This document shows positions 27,428-36,449 of a DNA stretch of 55,932 nt, piece by piece. The stretch covers positions 1 through 55,932 of the forward strand of contig JANXQO010000067.1 of NCBI GenBank assembly GCA_025353485.1, read 5' to 3'. The position numbers and the translations under genes were made by a program. This DNA is from Chitinophagales bacterium (GTDB taxonomy: Bacteria > Bacteroidota > Bacteroidia > Chitinophagales > Chitinophagaceae). The notes beneath the pieces were generated by a model that ran no database searches, had not been told where the DNA came from, and saw only the letters and a program-made list of their open reading frames with translations. The first letter of the stretch is position 1; each line of letters opens with the position of its first letter.

Positions 27428-28216
27428 ATGAAATTAATTTTAATAGTCTTTTCCGCATTATTATTGCTCCCCAATTTTTTCAATGTTCATCTTGAAAAAA
27501 CACCGCTATACGATCATAAAGAACAGTTTGATCCCCGGCTTGCTTATATAAACTCAACAGAAAAGCTTATTGAAGTATCCGACAGTATTGGTAAGCAAAA
27601 TAATATTGCTCCTAATTCATTTGCCTATGCACTTACCGTTTCTAAAATTCTTAGAATGCGCTTCTATCATGGCTTCAGCAGGTATCCGCTAAATCAAAAC
27701 TGGATAGCCGCTACCGGTGAATATTTTTTTGGGTATGGCCTGGCATCTATTGTTAAGCCCGACGATATTTTAAAATATAGCTTTGGTGGATGCTCACAGC
27801 AATCTATAGTATTGATGGAGGTAATGAAAAGAAAAAATATCCCCTATCGTTTTGTAGGCTTTCCCCATCATTATGCAACTGAATTAAAGTTTAACAACAA
27901 TTGGTATTTTTTTGATCCCAATATGGAACCAAACATTCCCGACAGTGACCGTTTAGAAAGTAAGTGGAATTGTTGCGCAGACAACCTGAAAAAATATTAT
28001 GACACAACCCGTTTTAAAGATCTTGACTGGAAATTTGGAAAAAATCTATCGGTTACTTTCGGGAATGAAAATGCTGCTGCTGCACCACACGCCTCTCTCT
28101 TCCATACTGCCACAAAATATCTTTCAAAAACGTTGTGGCTTTTTCCTTTGATCATTGTTTTTTACCGCCGTAAAAAAGTGGGCAACAGATCAAAATATTT
28201 TTCACAACACAATTAA
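27428..28216 (+). CDS. transglutaminase-like membrane-anchored protein
   Basis: A 262-residue protein with an N-terminal signal/anchor helix (1-16), a soluble domain and a C-terminal helix (about 234-246) followed by a basic tail (YRRKK). The soluble domain has a putative Cys-His-Asp triad in transglutaminase order: GGCSQQS (Cys122), FPHHYATEL (His147/148) and NNWYFFDPN (Asp163). No named family is recognised. It follows sugar-nucleotide genes kdsD and manC by 80 bp, so a cell-envelope or polysaccharide role is possible but inferred only. Confidence 0.6.
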   Translation: MKLILIVFSALLLLPNFFNVHLEKTPLYDHKEQFDPRLAYINSTEKLIEVSDSIGKQNNIAPNSFAYALTVSKILRMRFYHGFSRYPLNQNWIAATGEYFFGYGLASIVKPDDILKYSFGGCSQQSIVLMEVMKRKNIPYRFVGFPHHYATELKFNNNWYFFDPNMEPNIPDSDRLESKWNCCADNLKKYYDTTRFKDLDWKFGKNLSVTFGNENAAAAPHASLFHTATKYLSKTLWLFPLIIVFYRRKKVGNRSKYFSQHN

Positions 28217-28249
28217 TTATTTTTGATGAATCTGTCATCAAAAATAATT
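28215..28249. terminator. 15-bp inverted repeat, probable terminator
   Basis: AATTATTTTTGATGA (28215-28229), 5-nt loop, perfect complementary arm to 28249, then TCCTTTTG. It starts at the stop codon of the preceding gene and ends 5 bp before the next start codon. Confidence 0.6.
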
Positions 28250-28254
28250 TCCTT

Positions 28255-29403
28255 TTGTCACCATCAATTACAAGCAAGCTTCCTTCTATAGGTCCTACTA
28301 TTTTTACAGTAATGAGCTCCCTTGCTGTTGAATACAAAGCCATCAATCTGGGCCAGGGCTTTCCTGATTATCCAATAAGTGAAGAATTAATATCATTGGT
28401 AAGCCAACACTTGAAAGCTGGCCATAACCAATATGTGCACATGAATGGATTACCTTCATTAAGAAATGTGATTGCAGAAAAAGTTTTTGGATTATACCAG
28501 CAACAAATAAATGCAGATAAAGAAATTACAGTAACACCCGGCGGTACGTATGCCATTTATACCGCACTTACAACCGTATTGCAAGCGGGGGATGAAGTAA
28601 TTATTTTTGAGCCGGCATACGATAGTTACATTCCCAATGTTAAGATTAATGGCGCTGTGCCTGTATTAATTCCACTCACTTATCCTGATTATAAAATTGA
28701 TTGGGATGAAGTAAGAAAAAAAATTTCTTCTAAAACAAAAATGATAATGCTTAACTCTCCACACAACCCTACCGGTGCGGTTTTGAGCAAAGAAGATATT
28801 AAGCAATTGCAAAGTATTGTTGCGGGGACAAACATTTTTATTTTAAGCGACGAGGTGTACGAACATTTGATTTTTGATGATATGCAGCATGAAAGCATGT
28901 TGCGCTATCCTGATCTTTTAGAAAGAAGTTTTGTTTGTTTTTCATTCGGTAAAGTGTATCACTGCACAGGATGGAAACTTGGATATTGTATTGCCCCTGC
29001 AGCATTAACCAATGAGTTTAGAAAAGTTCACCAGTTCAATTGCTTTAGCTGCAACTCACCCATGCAATTTGCGCTCGCTGATTTTTTAAAGCATAAAGAA
29101 TCTTATATAATGCTGGGGAAATTTTTGCAAAATAAGCGTGATTATTTTATGAAGCTGATGACACAAACAAAATTTACTCCATTGCCTTCTCACGGAAGTT
29201 ATTTTCAACTGTACAGTTACAAAGGCATGAGCAATGAAAGCGAAAAAGATATTGCCATACGGTTGACAAAAGATTTTGGTGTAGCAACAATTCCTACATC
29301 AGCATTTTATAAAAACGGAAAAGACGATAAGGTTTTACGCTTTTGCTTTGCAAAAAAAGAAAGCACTTTGGAAGAAGCTGTAAATCGTTTAATGAGAATT
29401 TGA
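28255..29403 (+). CDS. PLP-dependent aminotransferase, methionine/kynurenine type
   Basis: Class I/II aminotransferase of 382 residues, closest in pattern to YbdL-like methionine aminotransferases. PLP residues are visible: Asn171 in HNPTG, Asp199 and Tyr202 in DEVYEH, and Schiff-base Lys233 in SFGKVYHCTGWK. The start is a TTG at 28255. The residues it encodes (SKLPSIGPTIFTVMSSLA) match the conserved family N-terminus, so initiation at the ATG at 28312 would remove conserved sequence. Its start lies right behind a strong hairpin, an odd place for a translation start. Confidence 0.88.
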   Translation: MSPSITSKLPSIGPTIFTVMSSLAVEYKAINLGQGFPDYPISEELISLVSQHLKAGHNQYVHMNGLPSLRNVIAEKVFGLYQQQINADKEITVTPGGTYAIYTALTTVLQAGDEVIIFEPAYDSYIPNVKINGAVPVLIPLTYPDYKIDWDEVRKKISSKTKMIMLNSPHNPTGAVLSKEDIKQLQSIVAGTNIFILSDEVYEHLIFDDMQHESMLRYPDLLERSFVCFSFGKVYHCTGWKLGYCIAPAALTNEFRKVHQFNCFSCNSPMQFALADFLKHKESYIMLGKFLQNKRDYFMKLMTQTKFTPLPSHGSYFQLYSYKGMSNESEKDIAIRLTKDFGVATIPTSAFYKNGKDDKVLRFCFAKKESTLEEAVNRLMRI

Positions 29404-29465
29404 TTTTACATGGCCTGCAATTTGAGAGAACTTTTATAATTATTATTAACCAAAAAAAATAAATC

Positions 29466-30077
29466 ATGAAAAGGTTAAGCATAGCATTTTTATTTTTAGC
29501 AGCAACATGCATTTTTGCAGCGTGCAACAACAGGGATGAAAATGGCAGCACTGATACAAGTAATACCAATGCCAGCCATTCGGTTACCGATAGTACACGT
29601 GGTGATAAACCGGCAAATACAAGTTCAATGGTTAACAACACATTGCCCAATAAAGCGTCTATGGATTTTGTAACCAAAGCTGCCAGTGGCGGTATGCTTG
29701 AAGTACAACTGGGGCAACTGGCTCAGCAAAACTCAAAAAGTCATCGTGTAAAAGATTTTGGCAATATGATGGTAACAGACCATAGCAAAGCAAATGATGA
29801 GCTTAAAAGTTTAGCTGCTTCAAACAACATTACAGTATCCCCAACACTTTTGCCCGATCATCAAAAGCATCTTGATATGATGAGTAAAATGAAAGGTGCA
29901 GGTTTTGACAAACATTATATGGATATGATGGTTAGCGATCACAAAGAAGATATTGATGAATTTAAAAAAGAAGCCAACAACAGTAATAATGATGCGTTTA
30001 AAAGTTTTGCTTCTAAAACTTTGCCTACGCTGCAAAAACATTTAGACAGTGCACAGGCCATTCATAGTAAGATGTAA
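29466..30077 (+). CDS. DUF4142 lipoprotein
   Basis: A 203-residue predicted lipoprotein: signal peptide with lipobox FAAC (Cys20), a Ser/Thr/Asn-rich linker (about 21-60), then a DUF4142 helical domain. The domain's paired patterns are SGGMLEVQLGQLAQQNSKSHRVKDFGNMMVTDHSKAN (split across 75-112) and DKHYMDMMVSDHKEDIDEFKKEA. The conserved His-rich helices resemble ferritin-like bundles. Function is unknown, though such proteins are common and often stress-induced in this phylum. An intrinsic terminator follows. Confidence 0.87.
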   Translation: MKRLSIAFLFLAATCIFAACNNRDENGSTDTSNTNASHSVTDSTRGDKPANTSSMVNNTLPNKASMDFVTKAASGGMLEVQLGQLAQQNSKSHRVKDFGNMMVTDHSKANDELKSLAASNNITVSPTLLPDHQKHLDMMSKMKGAGFDKHYMDMMVSDHKEDIDEFKKEANNSNNDAFKSFASKTLPTLQKHLDSAQAIHSKM

Positions 30078-30100
30078 TATTTTATAATTTTTATTTTTAA

Positions 30101-30128
30101 AAGAGAGGATGCTGTGTCCTCTTTTTTT
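30101..30128 (+). terminator. intrinsic terminator after the DUF4142 gene
   Basis: Stem AGAGGA (30104-30109) / TCCTCT (30117-30122), 7-nt loop, T7 run. It overlaps the stop of the convergent dehydrogenase gene at 30127. Confidence 0.75.
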
Positions 30129-31137
30129 ATAACCGCATAATTTCTTCCCATATAGTTTTTATAACAGGAATTCCTTTGGCAAGATTATTTTTTCTTGTTT
30201 CCAAAACACGTTCGCCGGGATACAGGATCTTGGTTTTTTCATCTTCCGTTGCTGACTGGTGATAATCATTAATGATGTTTGCGATCATACCGGGGATAGA
30301 AGAATGGTTATTCAATTTGGAAATATCAATTACAATAAAAACCTGCGACAATGCGGTTTCAACGTCGCTCTTACTTATTTCATTTGTTGATAAACCACCC
30401 GATAATATTGTTGCCAGCATATCCAACAACAATGATAAGCCTGCTCCTTTCCAGTAGCCAATTGGCAGCGGACGTTTGGATGCAATAATTTCAGAAGGAT
30501 CTTTCGTTAATTGTCCTGATGTATCATAGCCTCCATTTACCAACAGTTTTTCATCTTTCATTTTTGCAAGCTCCATACTGCCGAAAGAATATTGGCTCAT
30601 TGCCATATCCAAAACAATTGCTTCATCATTAAACGGCACTGCAATTACAAGGGGATTATTGCCAAGCCTGTTATCAACAGCTCCCCATGCCGGCATGTTC
30701 GCAATTGTATTTGTCCACCCAATAAAAACAAAACCTTTCTTCGCTGCATGCCATCCATATGCTCCGCCACGCATCCAGTGATTGGTATTTGATAATGCCA
30801 CACAGCCAATTCCATATTGCAGCGAAAGATTTATTGCAGTATCTGTTGCATGCATTGCATTCAACGGGCCGGGGCCAAGGTTTCCATCCCATCGTTCTAT
30901 CCCTGCATGCTTATTTTTTAATGAAGGAATGTTGTTAGGTTTTACAAAACCGTCATCAACCATTTTTACAAAAGTTGCAAAGCGGTTTACACCATGAGAG
31001 TACACTCCATCAACACTATTGTTTGTAAAAATTTCTGCGCATTGCAAAGATCTATCCTCGGTAAATTCACGACTAGTAAGTACCCGCAGGAATTCGGCTA
31101 ACATTTTTTCAGAAGGAATATTTACTATTTCCACCAT
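30127..31137 (-). CDS. Ldh2 family dehydrogenase (3-dehydro-L-gulonate 2-dehydrogenase-like)
   Basis: NAD(P)-dependent oxidoreductase of the malate/L-lactate dehydrogenase family with the atypical fold. The 336 residues show the YSHGVNRF motif near residue 41 (catalytic His), the NTNHWMRGGAYGWHAA block near 120, LGNNPLVIAVP, and KGAGLSLLLDMLATILSGG near 240. The pattern is closest to YiaK-type enzymes acting on 2,3-diketo-L-gulonate. The substrate is inferred from memory of that subgroup and is uncertain. It stands alone. Confidence 0.8.
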   Translation of the reverse strand: MVEIVNIPSEKMLAEFLRVLTSREFTEDRSLQCAEIFTNNSVDGVYSHGVNRFATFVKMVDDGFVKPNNIPSLKNKHAGIERWDGNLGPGPLNAMHATDTAINLSLQYGIGCVALSNTNHWMRGGAYGWHAAKKGFVFIGWTNTIANMPAWGAVDNRLGNNPLVIAVPFNDEAIVLDMAMSQYSFGSMELAKMKDEKLLVNGGYDTSGQLTKDPSEIIASKRPLPIGYWKGAGLSLLLDMLATILSGGLSTNEISKSDVETALSQVFIVIDISKLNNHSSIPGMIANIINDYHQSATEDEKTKILYPGERVLETRKNNLAKGIPVIKTIWEEIMRL

Positions 31138-31170
31138 AGCCGATTAAGTTAGAGTTATGTATATTGAGTG

Positions 31171-31983
31171 ATGTTCAAAAATAAATTTTGGGAAAAGGCA
31201 GTTGCTCTAATAAAACTAAGCATTAAAAAAGTTCTGCTTCTGCCCAGCCTACTTTATTTTAAAATAGCGAATAGCAACGTGGAATGTAATATTTGCAAAT
31301 TTAAAGCAAATAGATTTCGTAGTAATGATTGGCATTCGTACATCATATGCCCAAATTGTGGTTCTGAAGTTAGGCATAGATTATTATGGGCAACCTTTGA
31401 GCATATTAATGATTTTAGTTTGACCAAATTAATTAAAAACAAATCCGTACTTCATTTCGCTCCTGAAAAAATAATTAGGCTCTTGCTTAAAAAGTTCGCC
31501 AAAAATTATAAAACCGCTGACTACTTTTCTGAAGGTTATACTTATGATAATATTGATTACTATATTGATATATCGAATATGTACGATATTAAAGATGAAT
31601 TTTTTGATTGTGTGATAGCCTGCGATGTTCTTGAGCATGTAGAAGATGATACTAAAGCTATTAAAGAAGTTTATCGCATTTTAAAAAATGGGGGTTATTC
31701 CATTTTTACGGTTCCCCAGCGGGACAATTTAAAAATTACTTATGAGGATCCGTTAATTACGAATCCAGATGAACGGGAAAAAGCTTATGGGCAATTTGAT
31801 CATTTGAGAATTTATGGAGATGATTTTATTAGCTTACTTGAGAGTTATTCTTTTAAAGTTTTTGAAATTGATGAAAATTGTTTTACAAAACAAATAGCTG
31901 AGCGAAATGTATTGTTTCCCCCAATAAAATCAGAAATTAAGAACGTGACAAACTATAGAAAAGTTTTTATTGGATTGAAATAA
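31171..31983 (+). CDS. class I SAM-dependent methyltransferase with zinc-ribbon-like N-terminus
   Basis: A protein of about 270 residues. An N-terminal basic hydrophobic segment precedes a CxxC-x17-CxxC array (Cys near 39, 42, 60 and 63), suggestive of a zinc ribbon. The catalytic domain keeps the post-motifs of methyltransferase type 11: FDCVIACDVLEHVEDDTKAI and EVYRILKNGGYSIFTVPQ. The usual glycine-rich motif I is degenerate (VLHFAPEK). The ATG at 31171 was preferred to the GTG at 31168. Acceptor substrate unknown; base use looks AT-richer than the neighbours. Confidence 0.78.
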   Translation: MFKNKFWEKAVALIKLSIKKVLLLPSLLYFKIANSNVECNICKFKANRFRSNDWHSYIICPNCGSEVRHRLLWATFEHINDFSLTKLIKNKSVLHFAPEKIIRLLLKKFAKNYKTADYFSEGYTYDNIDYYIDISNMYDIKDEFFDCVIACDVLEHVEDDTKAIKEVYRILKNGGYSIFTVPQRDNLKITYEDPLITNPDEREKAYGQFDHLRIYGDDFISLLESYSFKVFEIDENCFTKQIAERNVLFPPIKSEIKNVTNYRKVFIGLK

Positions 31984-32005
31984 ATTAGGGATTATAGATT
32001 GTTAA

Positions 32006-33016
32006 CTATAACCCGTACCTGTGGCTTATTTCCAGCATTCTCTGAATTGGCTTCAACGCTGCTGCTCTTAAATTTTCATCCATTATAATTTGTGGCTCTT
32101 CATACTCCATGCACAGGTATAATTTTTCAAGCGTGTTTAATTTCATGTAAGGGCAATCATTGCAGGCACACATGTTTTCAGGCGGCGCCGGTATAAATGT
32201 TTTGTGCGGAGATTCTTTTTGCATCTGGTGAAGTATTCCGGTTTCTGTTGCAACAATGTATTCCTGTGCATCATCCTGCATACTGTATTTTAAGAGAGAT
32301 GTTGTGCTGCCTATAAAATCAGCAACTCTTAAAACAGGCTCTTCACATTCAGGATGAGCTATCACTTTTGCTTTAGGATGGCGGATCTTTAGTCTGGTAA
32401 TTTTCTCCAGGCTAAATATTTCATGAACAATGCAGGCACCGTTCCATAAAACCATATCACGCCCTGTTTTCTTTTTTAAATACGCTCCCAGGTTTTTATC
32501 GGGAGCAAAAATTATTTTCTGTTCAGGTGGTAAGCTTTCAATTATTTTTTGTGCGTTACTGGAGGTGCAGATTATATCGCTGAGGGCTTTTATTTCTGCA
32601 GTGCAATTGATGTAGCTGATGACAATGTGATCAGGATGTTTATCTCTGAATTGTTTGAAAAGCTGTGCCGGCGCAGAATCTGCTAGGGAACATCCTGCTT
32701 TAAGATCGGGTAATAAAACTTTTTTGTGGGGATTAAGGATCTTTGCAGTCTCAGCCATAAAATGTACGCCGGCAAAAACAATGATGTCAGCTTTTGTTTT
32801 CTCGGCCTGTTGAGCAAGCCCAAGGCTGTCGCCAATAAAATCTGCAACATCCTGTATATCGGGTTCCTGGTAGTAGTGGGCAAGTATGATGGCATTTTTT
32901 TCTTTTTTAAGCCGCTCAATTTCTGAGAAGAGGTCCAAGTTAACATCAATCTCAATATCTAAAAAACCTTTTTGTTCGATATTTTTTTTTGCCGCTTCAA
33001 TGTGTATATCTGCCAT
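32006..33016 (-). CDS. nadA: quinolinate synthase
   Basis: [4Fe-4S] enzyme condensing iminoaspartate and dihydroxyacetone phosphate to quinolinate in de novo NAD synthesis. It has 336 residues. Candidate cluster ligands are Cys109 (KAGCSLAD), Cys194 (NGACIVHE) and one Cys of the CACNDCP group (282-287). The substrate motifs LAHYYQ (45-50) and [10 protein letters not shown] are present. nadB and nadC are not in the window. The start faces a 548-bp gap that holds a possible replication origin. Confidence 0.95.
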   Translation of the reverse strand: MADIHIEAAKKNIEQKGFLDIEIDVNLDLFSEIERLKKEKNAIILAHYYQEPDIQDVADFIGDSLGLAQQAEKTKADIIVFAGVHFMAETAKILNPHKKVLLPDLKAGCSLADSAPAQLFKQFRDKHPDHIVISYINCTAEIKALSDIICTSSNAQKIIESLPPEQKIIFAPDKNLGAYLKKKTGRDMVLWNGACIVHEIFSLEKITRLKIRHPKAKVIAHPECEEPVLRVADFIGSTTSLLKYSMQDDAQEYIVATETGILHQMQKESPHKTFIPAPPENMCACNDCPYMKLNTLEKLYLCMEYEEPQIIMDENLRAAALKPIQRMLEISHRYGL

Positions 33017-33059
33017 AGTATTAGTATTTAATACATTATTTATATAATAGCTTATTACT

Positions 33060-33260
33060 ATTATGGGTGTGGATTTGTGGAAAGGAAATTATTTTCATCT
33101 GATACAAAATTAAAACTTCCATCTTATCCACTCTCATCCACAAATAACTAACACTGTAAATTAACAATGTGGGTATGAACATAGACCGGTTTGTTAACAG
33201 AGGTGGATTAAAAAGTATGAGGAAAAAATTATTTATCAAATTTAAAAATTTCATGTGAAT
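33060..33260. other. candidate replication origin: DnaA-box-like cluster with AT-rich flank
   Basis: Within 33068-33210 lie several 9-mers close to TTATCCACA on either strand. TTATCCACT (33124-33132) and TCATCCACA (33134-33142) have one mismatch each. TGTGGATTT (33068-33076), TGTGGAAAG (33076-33084), TGTGGGTAT (33168-33176) and GGTGGATTA (33202-33210) have two each. An A/T-only-rich stretch follows at about 33207-33250. The rest of the gap to 33500 shows nothing else besides the next promoter. The call is tentative. Confidence 0.45.
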
Positions 33261-33500
33261 GAAGGAAGAGTAAAATGTTTGTTATTATCCTGTTTATAAA
33301 AAATGTTGGGTAATCAGGAAAATTAGCGCTCTGTTATCAAGAATATTTTTTTAATACAAGCCGCTTTTCAACAGGAAATACAATTTCTCCCCATGGCATT
33401 GTTAACAGAATTATTTGCAGGTTATAAAAATGTAAAATAAACCCATGTTCCAACCTATTTAAAATGCCTGCTTTGCTTTATAATACAGGCTTTACTTCCC

Positions 33501-33531
33501 TTTGTTCCTATCTTATTTTAGTTTATTTTTG
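33501..33531 (+). promoter_or_regulatory. promoter of the PpiD/SurA-like gene
   Basis: TTTG at 33501-33504, 19 bp spacer, TATTTTTG at 33524-33531: a near-perfect Bacteroidota promoter. It places transcription start near 33538 and rules out the in-frame ATG at 33502. Confidence 0.75.
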
Positions 33532-33564
33532 CCGACTTATTTTAAAACAAAGTACAGCACATCT

Positions 33565-35703
33565 ATGTCTATCATTCAGACCATTCGTGATAAAGGAGCC
33601 GCCATTGTTATTGGGGTAATTGCACTTAGCCTTATCGGATTTTTATTAATGGATGCCCGCAGCGGCGCAGCAAAAGGATTATTTGGCGGCGGAAATTCAA
33701 AGACAATAGGAATTGTAAATGGAAAAGATATAGAGTACGATGATTTTAATGCTAAGGTAAAAGATGCCGAAGCTCAATATCAAAATGCCGGTGCAGCAAT
33801 GAGGCCGCAAATAATGCAGAGCGTTTGGGACCAGATGGTGGCAGAGAAAGTTGTGGCTTCAGAATTTGATAAGCTTGGCCTGGTATTTACACCAAAAGAA
33901 ATGAATGCTACCATGTTTAGTGATGATGCACCGCAACAACTAAAACAGGCATTTACTGATCCCAAAACGGGACAATATGATATTGTGAAAGCACAGCAAT
34001 GGTGGGCAGAAACAAGAAAAGCAAAATATGAAGAGCAGCGCACCGCAGTTAATTCGCAGGTTATAGACCCCATGCGTTTAAATAGTTTGTATACAAAATA
34101 TACATCTATGATTGCCGGCAGTATATACACACCCTCATGGATGGTGGCTAAAGACAATGAAGCAGATAATTCATTCGCAAATATTTCTTATGTGGCAATA
34201 CCATATAGTGTAATTAGCGACAGCGCAATAAAAGTAACCGATGATGATATTGAAAAATATTTTGAAAAAAATAAAATAAAATATAAGCAGGAAGCAGGGA
34301 GAATGATCTCCTATGTTGCATTTAGCGGTGCCCCAAATGCAAAGGATACCGCAGATGCTAAAAAATTTATAGAAGGTTTAAAACCACAATTTGTTTCAGA
34401 TACAAATGCAAAAGCATTTTTGGCAAGAAATACAACAGCCATAAATTTCTTTGATGGGTATGTTTTAAAATCAAAGATGCAGATGCCTGAAAAAGATTCT
34501 ATAATTAATCTGCCCGAAGGAAAAGTTTTTGGGCCTTACCTGGATGCCGGAAATTATGTGCTGGCAAAAAAACTTTCAACAAAGCTTTTGCCCGACAGTA
34601 TAAAATGCAGGCACATATTATTAGGGACAACCAATCCTCAAACCGGACAGGCATTAATGCCAGATAGTATTTCCAAACAAAAAACAGACAGTATTGAAAG
34701 GGCAATAAAATCAGGAGCAGATTTTACAGCGCTGGAAGAAAAATACTCTACTGATGAAGCAGCGAAAAAAGATAAAGGTGTAATGACGTTTGATATTGCT
34801 ACCATACAGGGCGATGGTTTTGCAAAAGAATTTGGGGATTTTTTACTGAATGAAAAAGGTGAAACAAAGAAGGTTGTAAAAACACAATTTGGCTGGCATT
34901 ATATAGAAATACTGGAAAAGAAAAATTTACAACAAGGCTATAAGGTGGCATACCTTGCTAAAGAAATAATTCCGAGTGATGAAACCGTTAATGCTGCAAA
35001 TACAGCAGCAACCAAGCTTTCCGGAATGGCAAGAGATATAAAAGCGTTTGACGAATATGTAAAGAAAAACGGCTTAACCAAAGTGGATGTGCCTGTTGTA
35101 GTAAAAGAAAACGATGCGCAACTTGGAAGCCTGCAGGATGCCCGGACAATTGTAAAATGGGCATTTGATGCAAACGAAGGAGAAGTTTCTGAACCGTTTA
35201 GTGTGGGCAATCAATTTGTGGTTGCCGGGGTAACTAAAAAAGTTAAAGAAGGATTACCCGATGTTAAGACGGCCAGACCATTGGTTGAGTCGCTGGTTCG
35301 CAATAAGAAAAAAGCGGAAGAAATAATTAAGAAGACAGGAAAGGCTACTACCCTGGAAACCGCAGCAGCAGCCTACCAGAAACAGGTGCTTACAACCGGC
35401 GCTGATTCAACCCTTACTTTTAATGCTGCTATAATTAATGGTATCGGCAATGAGCCAAAGGTTGCAGGCGCTTCATTTAATAAAGAATTTCAAACAAAAT
35501 CATCTCCCGCAATTGAAGGTAACACCGGAGTATTTTTTGTTAAGATAAATAGTATTAATCCAAAACCGCTGCCACCAGATTCTATTGCCCGGCAACAAAG
35601 AAATATGAAGGTTAACCAGGCTATGCAGTCTGCTCTTGGTAAATCTTTTGAAGCATTAAAAAAGATAGCGGATATAAAAGATAAGAGAAGTAAGTTTTTT
35701 TAG
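33565..35703 (+). CDS. periplasmic peptidyl-prolyl isomerase, PpiD/SurA-like
   Basis: Membrane-anchored folding factor of 712 residues. One N-terminal helix (about residues 13-31) is followed by a SurA_N-type chaperone region (to about 240). A parvulin domain around 345-450 is marked by IKCRHILLGTTN and FGWHYIEI, and a C-terminal region may contain a second degenerate parvulin-like unit. The start at 33565 is set by the promoter. Such proteins assist outer-membrane and secreted protein folding. A strong terminator follows. Confidence 0.9.
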   Translation: MSIIQTIRDKGAAIVIGVIALSLIGFLLMDARSGAAKGLFGGGNSKTIGIVNGKDIEYDDFNAKVKDAEAQYQNAGAAMRPQIMQSVWDQMVAEKVVASEFDKLGLVFTPKEMNATMFSDDAPQQLKQAFTDPKTGQYDIVKAQQWWAETRKAKYEEQRTAVNSQVIDPMRLNSLYTKYTSMIAGSIYTPSWMVAKDNEADNSFANISYVAIPYSVISDSAIKVTDDDIEKYFEKNKIKYKQEAGRMISYVAFSGAPNAKDTADAKKFIEGLKPQFVSDTNAKAFLARNTTAINFFDGYVLKSKMQMPEKDSIINLPEGKVFGPYLDAGNYVLAKKLSTKLLPDSIKCRHILLGTTNPQTGQALMPDSISKQKTDSIERAIKSGADFTALEEKYSTDEAAKKDKGVMTFDIATIQGDGFAKEFGDFLLNEKGETKKVVKTQFGWHYIEILEKKNLQQGYKVAYLAKEIIPSDETVNAANTAATKLSGMARDIKAFDEYVKKNGLTKVDVPVVVKENDAQLGSLQDARTIVKWAFDANEGEVSEPFSVGNQFVVAGVTKKVKEGLPDVKTARPLVESLVRNKKKAEEIIKKTGKATTLETAAAAYQKQVLTTGADSTLTFNAAIINGIGNEPKVAGASFNKEFQTKSSPAIEGNTGVFFVKINSINPKPLPPDSIARQQRNMKVNQAMQSALGKSFEALKKIADIKDKRSKFF

Positions 35704-35722
35704 GAGATTTAATCCTTTATAC

Positions 35723-35760
35723 AAAGGGTTGACAACTTAAACGGTTGTCAACCCTTTTTT
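35723..35760. terminator. bidirectional intrinsic terminator
   Basis: Perfect 14-bp stem AAAGGGTTGACAAC (35723-35736) / complementary arm (35744-35757), 7-nt loop, T6 on the plus strand and an A-run giving Ts on the minus strand. It separates the convergent ppiD-like gene and the carotenoid operon, whose last stop codon lies inside the arm at 35748. Confidence 0.85.
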
Positions 35761-36449
35761 ACGGATATTAATTTCGTTTTAAAAAATTCATACAAAATAA
35801 CATTTAGCAAAATAAGTTCAAACCCATAAAAAAAATCTTCAGCGGGGATAGTTAACAATCTGATCCCAAGATTTTGCGAATTGTTATACAATACTACAGG
35901 TTGTTGTAAACAGCTGCCGGTAAGTATTCCGTTTACAATAAAAAAAGGAATAAGTAAAACAGGATACCCCAAAATTAATTTACACAACGATTTTTTATTT
36001 ACAAAAAAGTTAATAAAGAACAACGTACAAGCCAAACTAATAAAAGTTGTAGTGGTGTATAATTTTGAGTGATAGTAAACACCTGCAATAAATAATGATG
36101 AGGATACTAAAAGAACAAATATGTTTTGCATTCTGCTTCTCCATTTAAATTTAATAAATAAACAAATGCAGTGATACGTAAATACGCAGGCAAACGGGAT
36201 GCAGATAAAAAATAATATTTCTTCAACAGGAAGATTAAAAAGATACACCCCGGATATATAATTTTGATTAAATTCCCAAACACAAAGTTTTATAAATAAA
36301 ATATCCCAGGCGATAAAAATTATTGATACTATTATGTTTGCCAAAAAAAACACTTTCCAGTGTTTATAAAAATTTAATTTGGGATGAAATGAAAAAAGGA
36401 GAGGAATGATTACAGTAAAAATGTCAATCAGTAGGTAAAGCCATTTCAT
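35748..36449 (-). CDS. crtY: lycopene cyclase, fused CrtYc-CrtYd type
   Basis: Integral membrane protein of 233 residues with about seven helices, made of two lycopene cyclase domains. Each repeat carries the family's acidic motif: NLPVEEILFF near residue 73 and TIPAEDFFYGF near 198. It cyclises lycopene to beta-carotene. Its start overlaps the crtZ stop by 4 bp, so it is translationally coupled as the last gene of the carotenoid operon. Confidence 0.9.
   Translation of the reverse strand: MKWLYLLIDIFTVIIPLLFSFHPKLNFYKHWKVFFLANIIVSIIFIAWDILFIKLCVWEFNQNYISGVYLFNLPVEEILFFICIPFACVFTYHCICLFIKFKWRSRMQNIFVLLVSSSLFIAGVYYHSKLYTTTTFISLACTLFFINFFVNKKSLCKLILGYPVLLIPFFIVNGILTGSCLQQPVVLYNNSQNLGIRLLTIPAEDFFYGFELILLNVILYEFFKTKLISVKKG

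Noticed and set aside
33036-33254. 72-codon minus-strand frame upstream of nadA
   Set aside because: No protein-like features; it runs through the DnaA-box-like cluster and AT-rich DNA.
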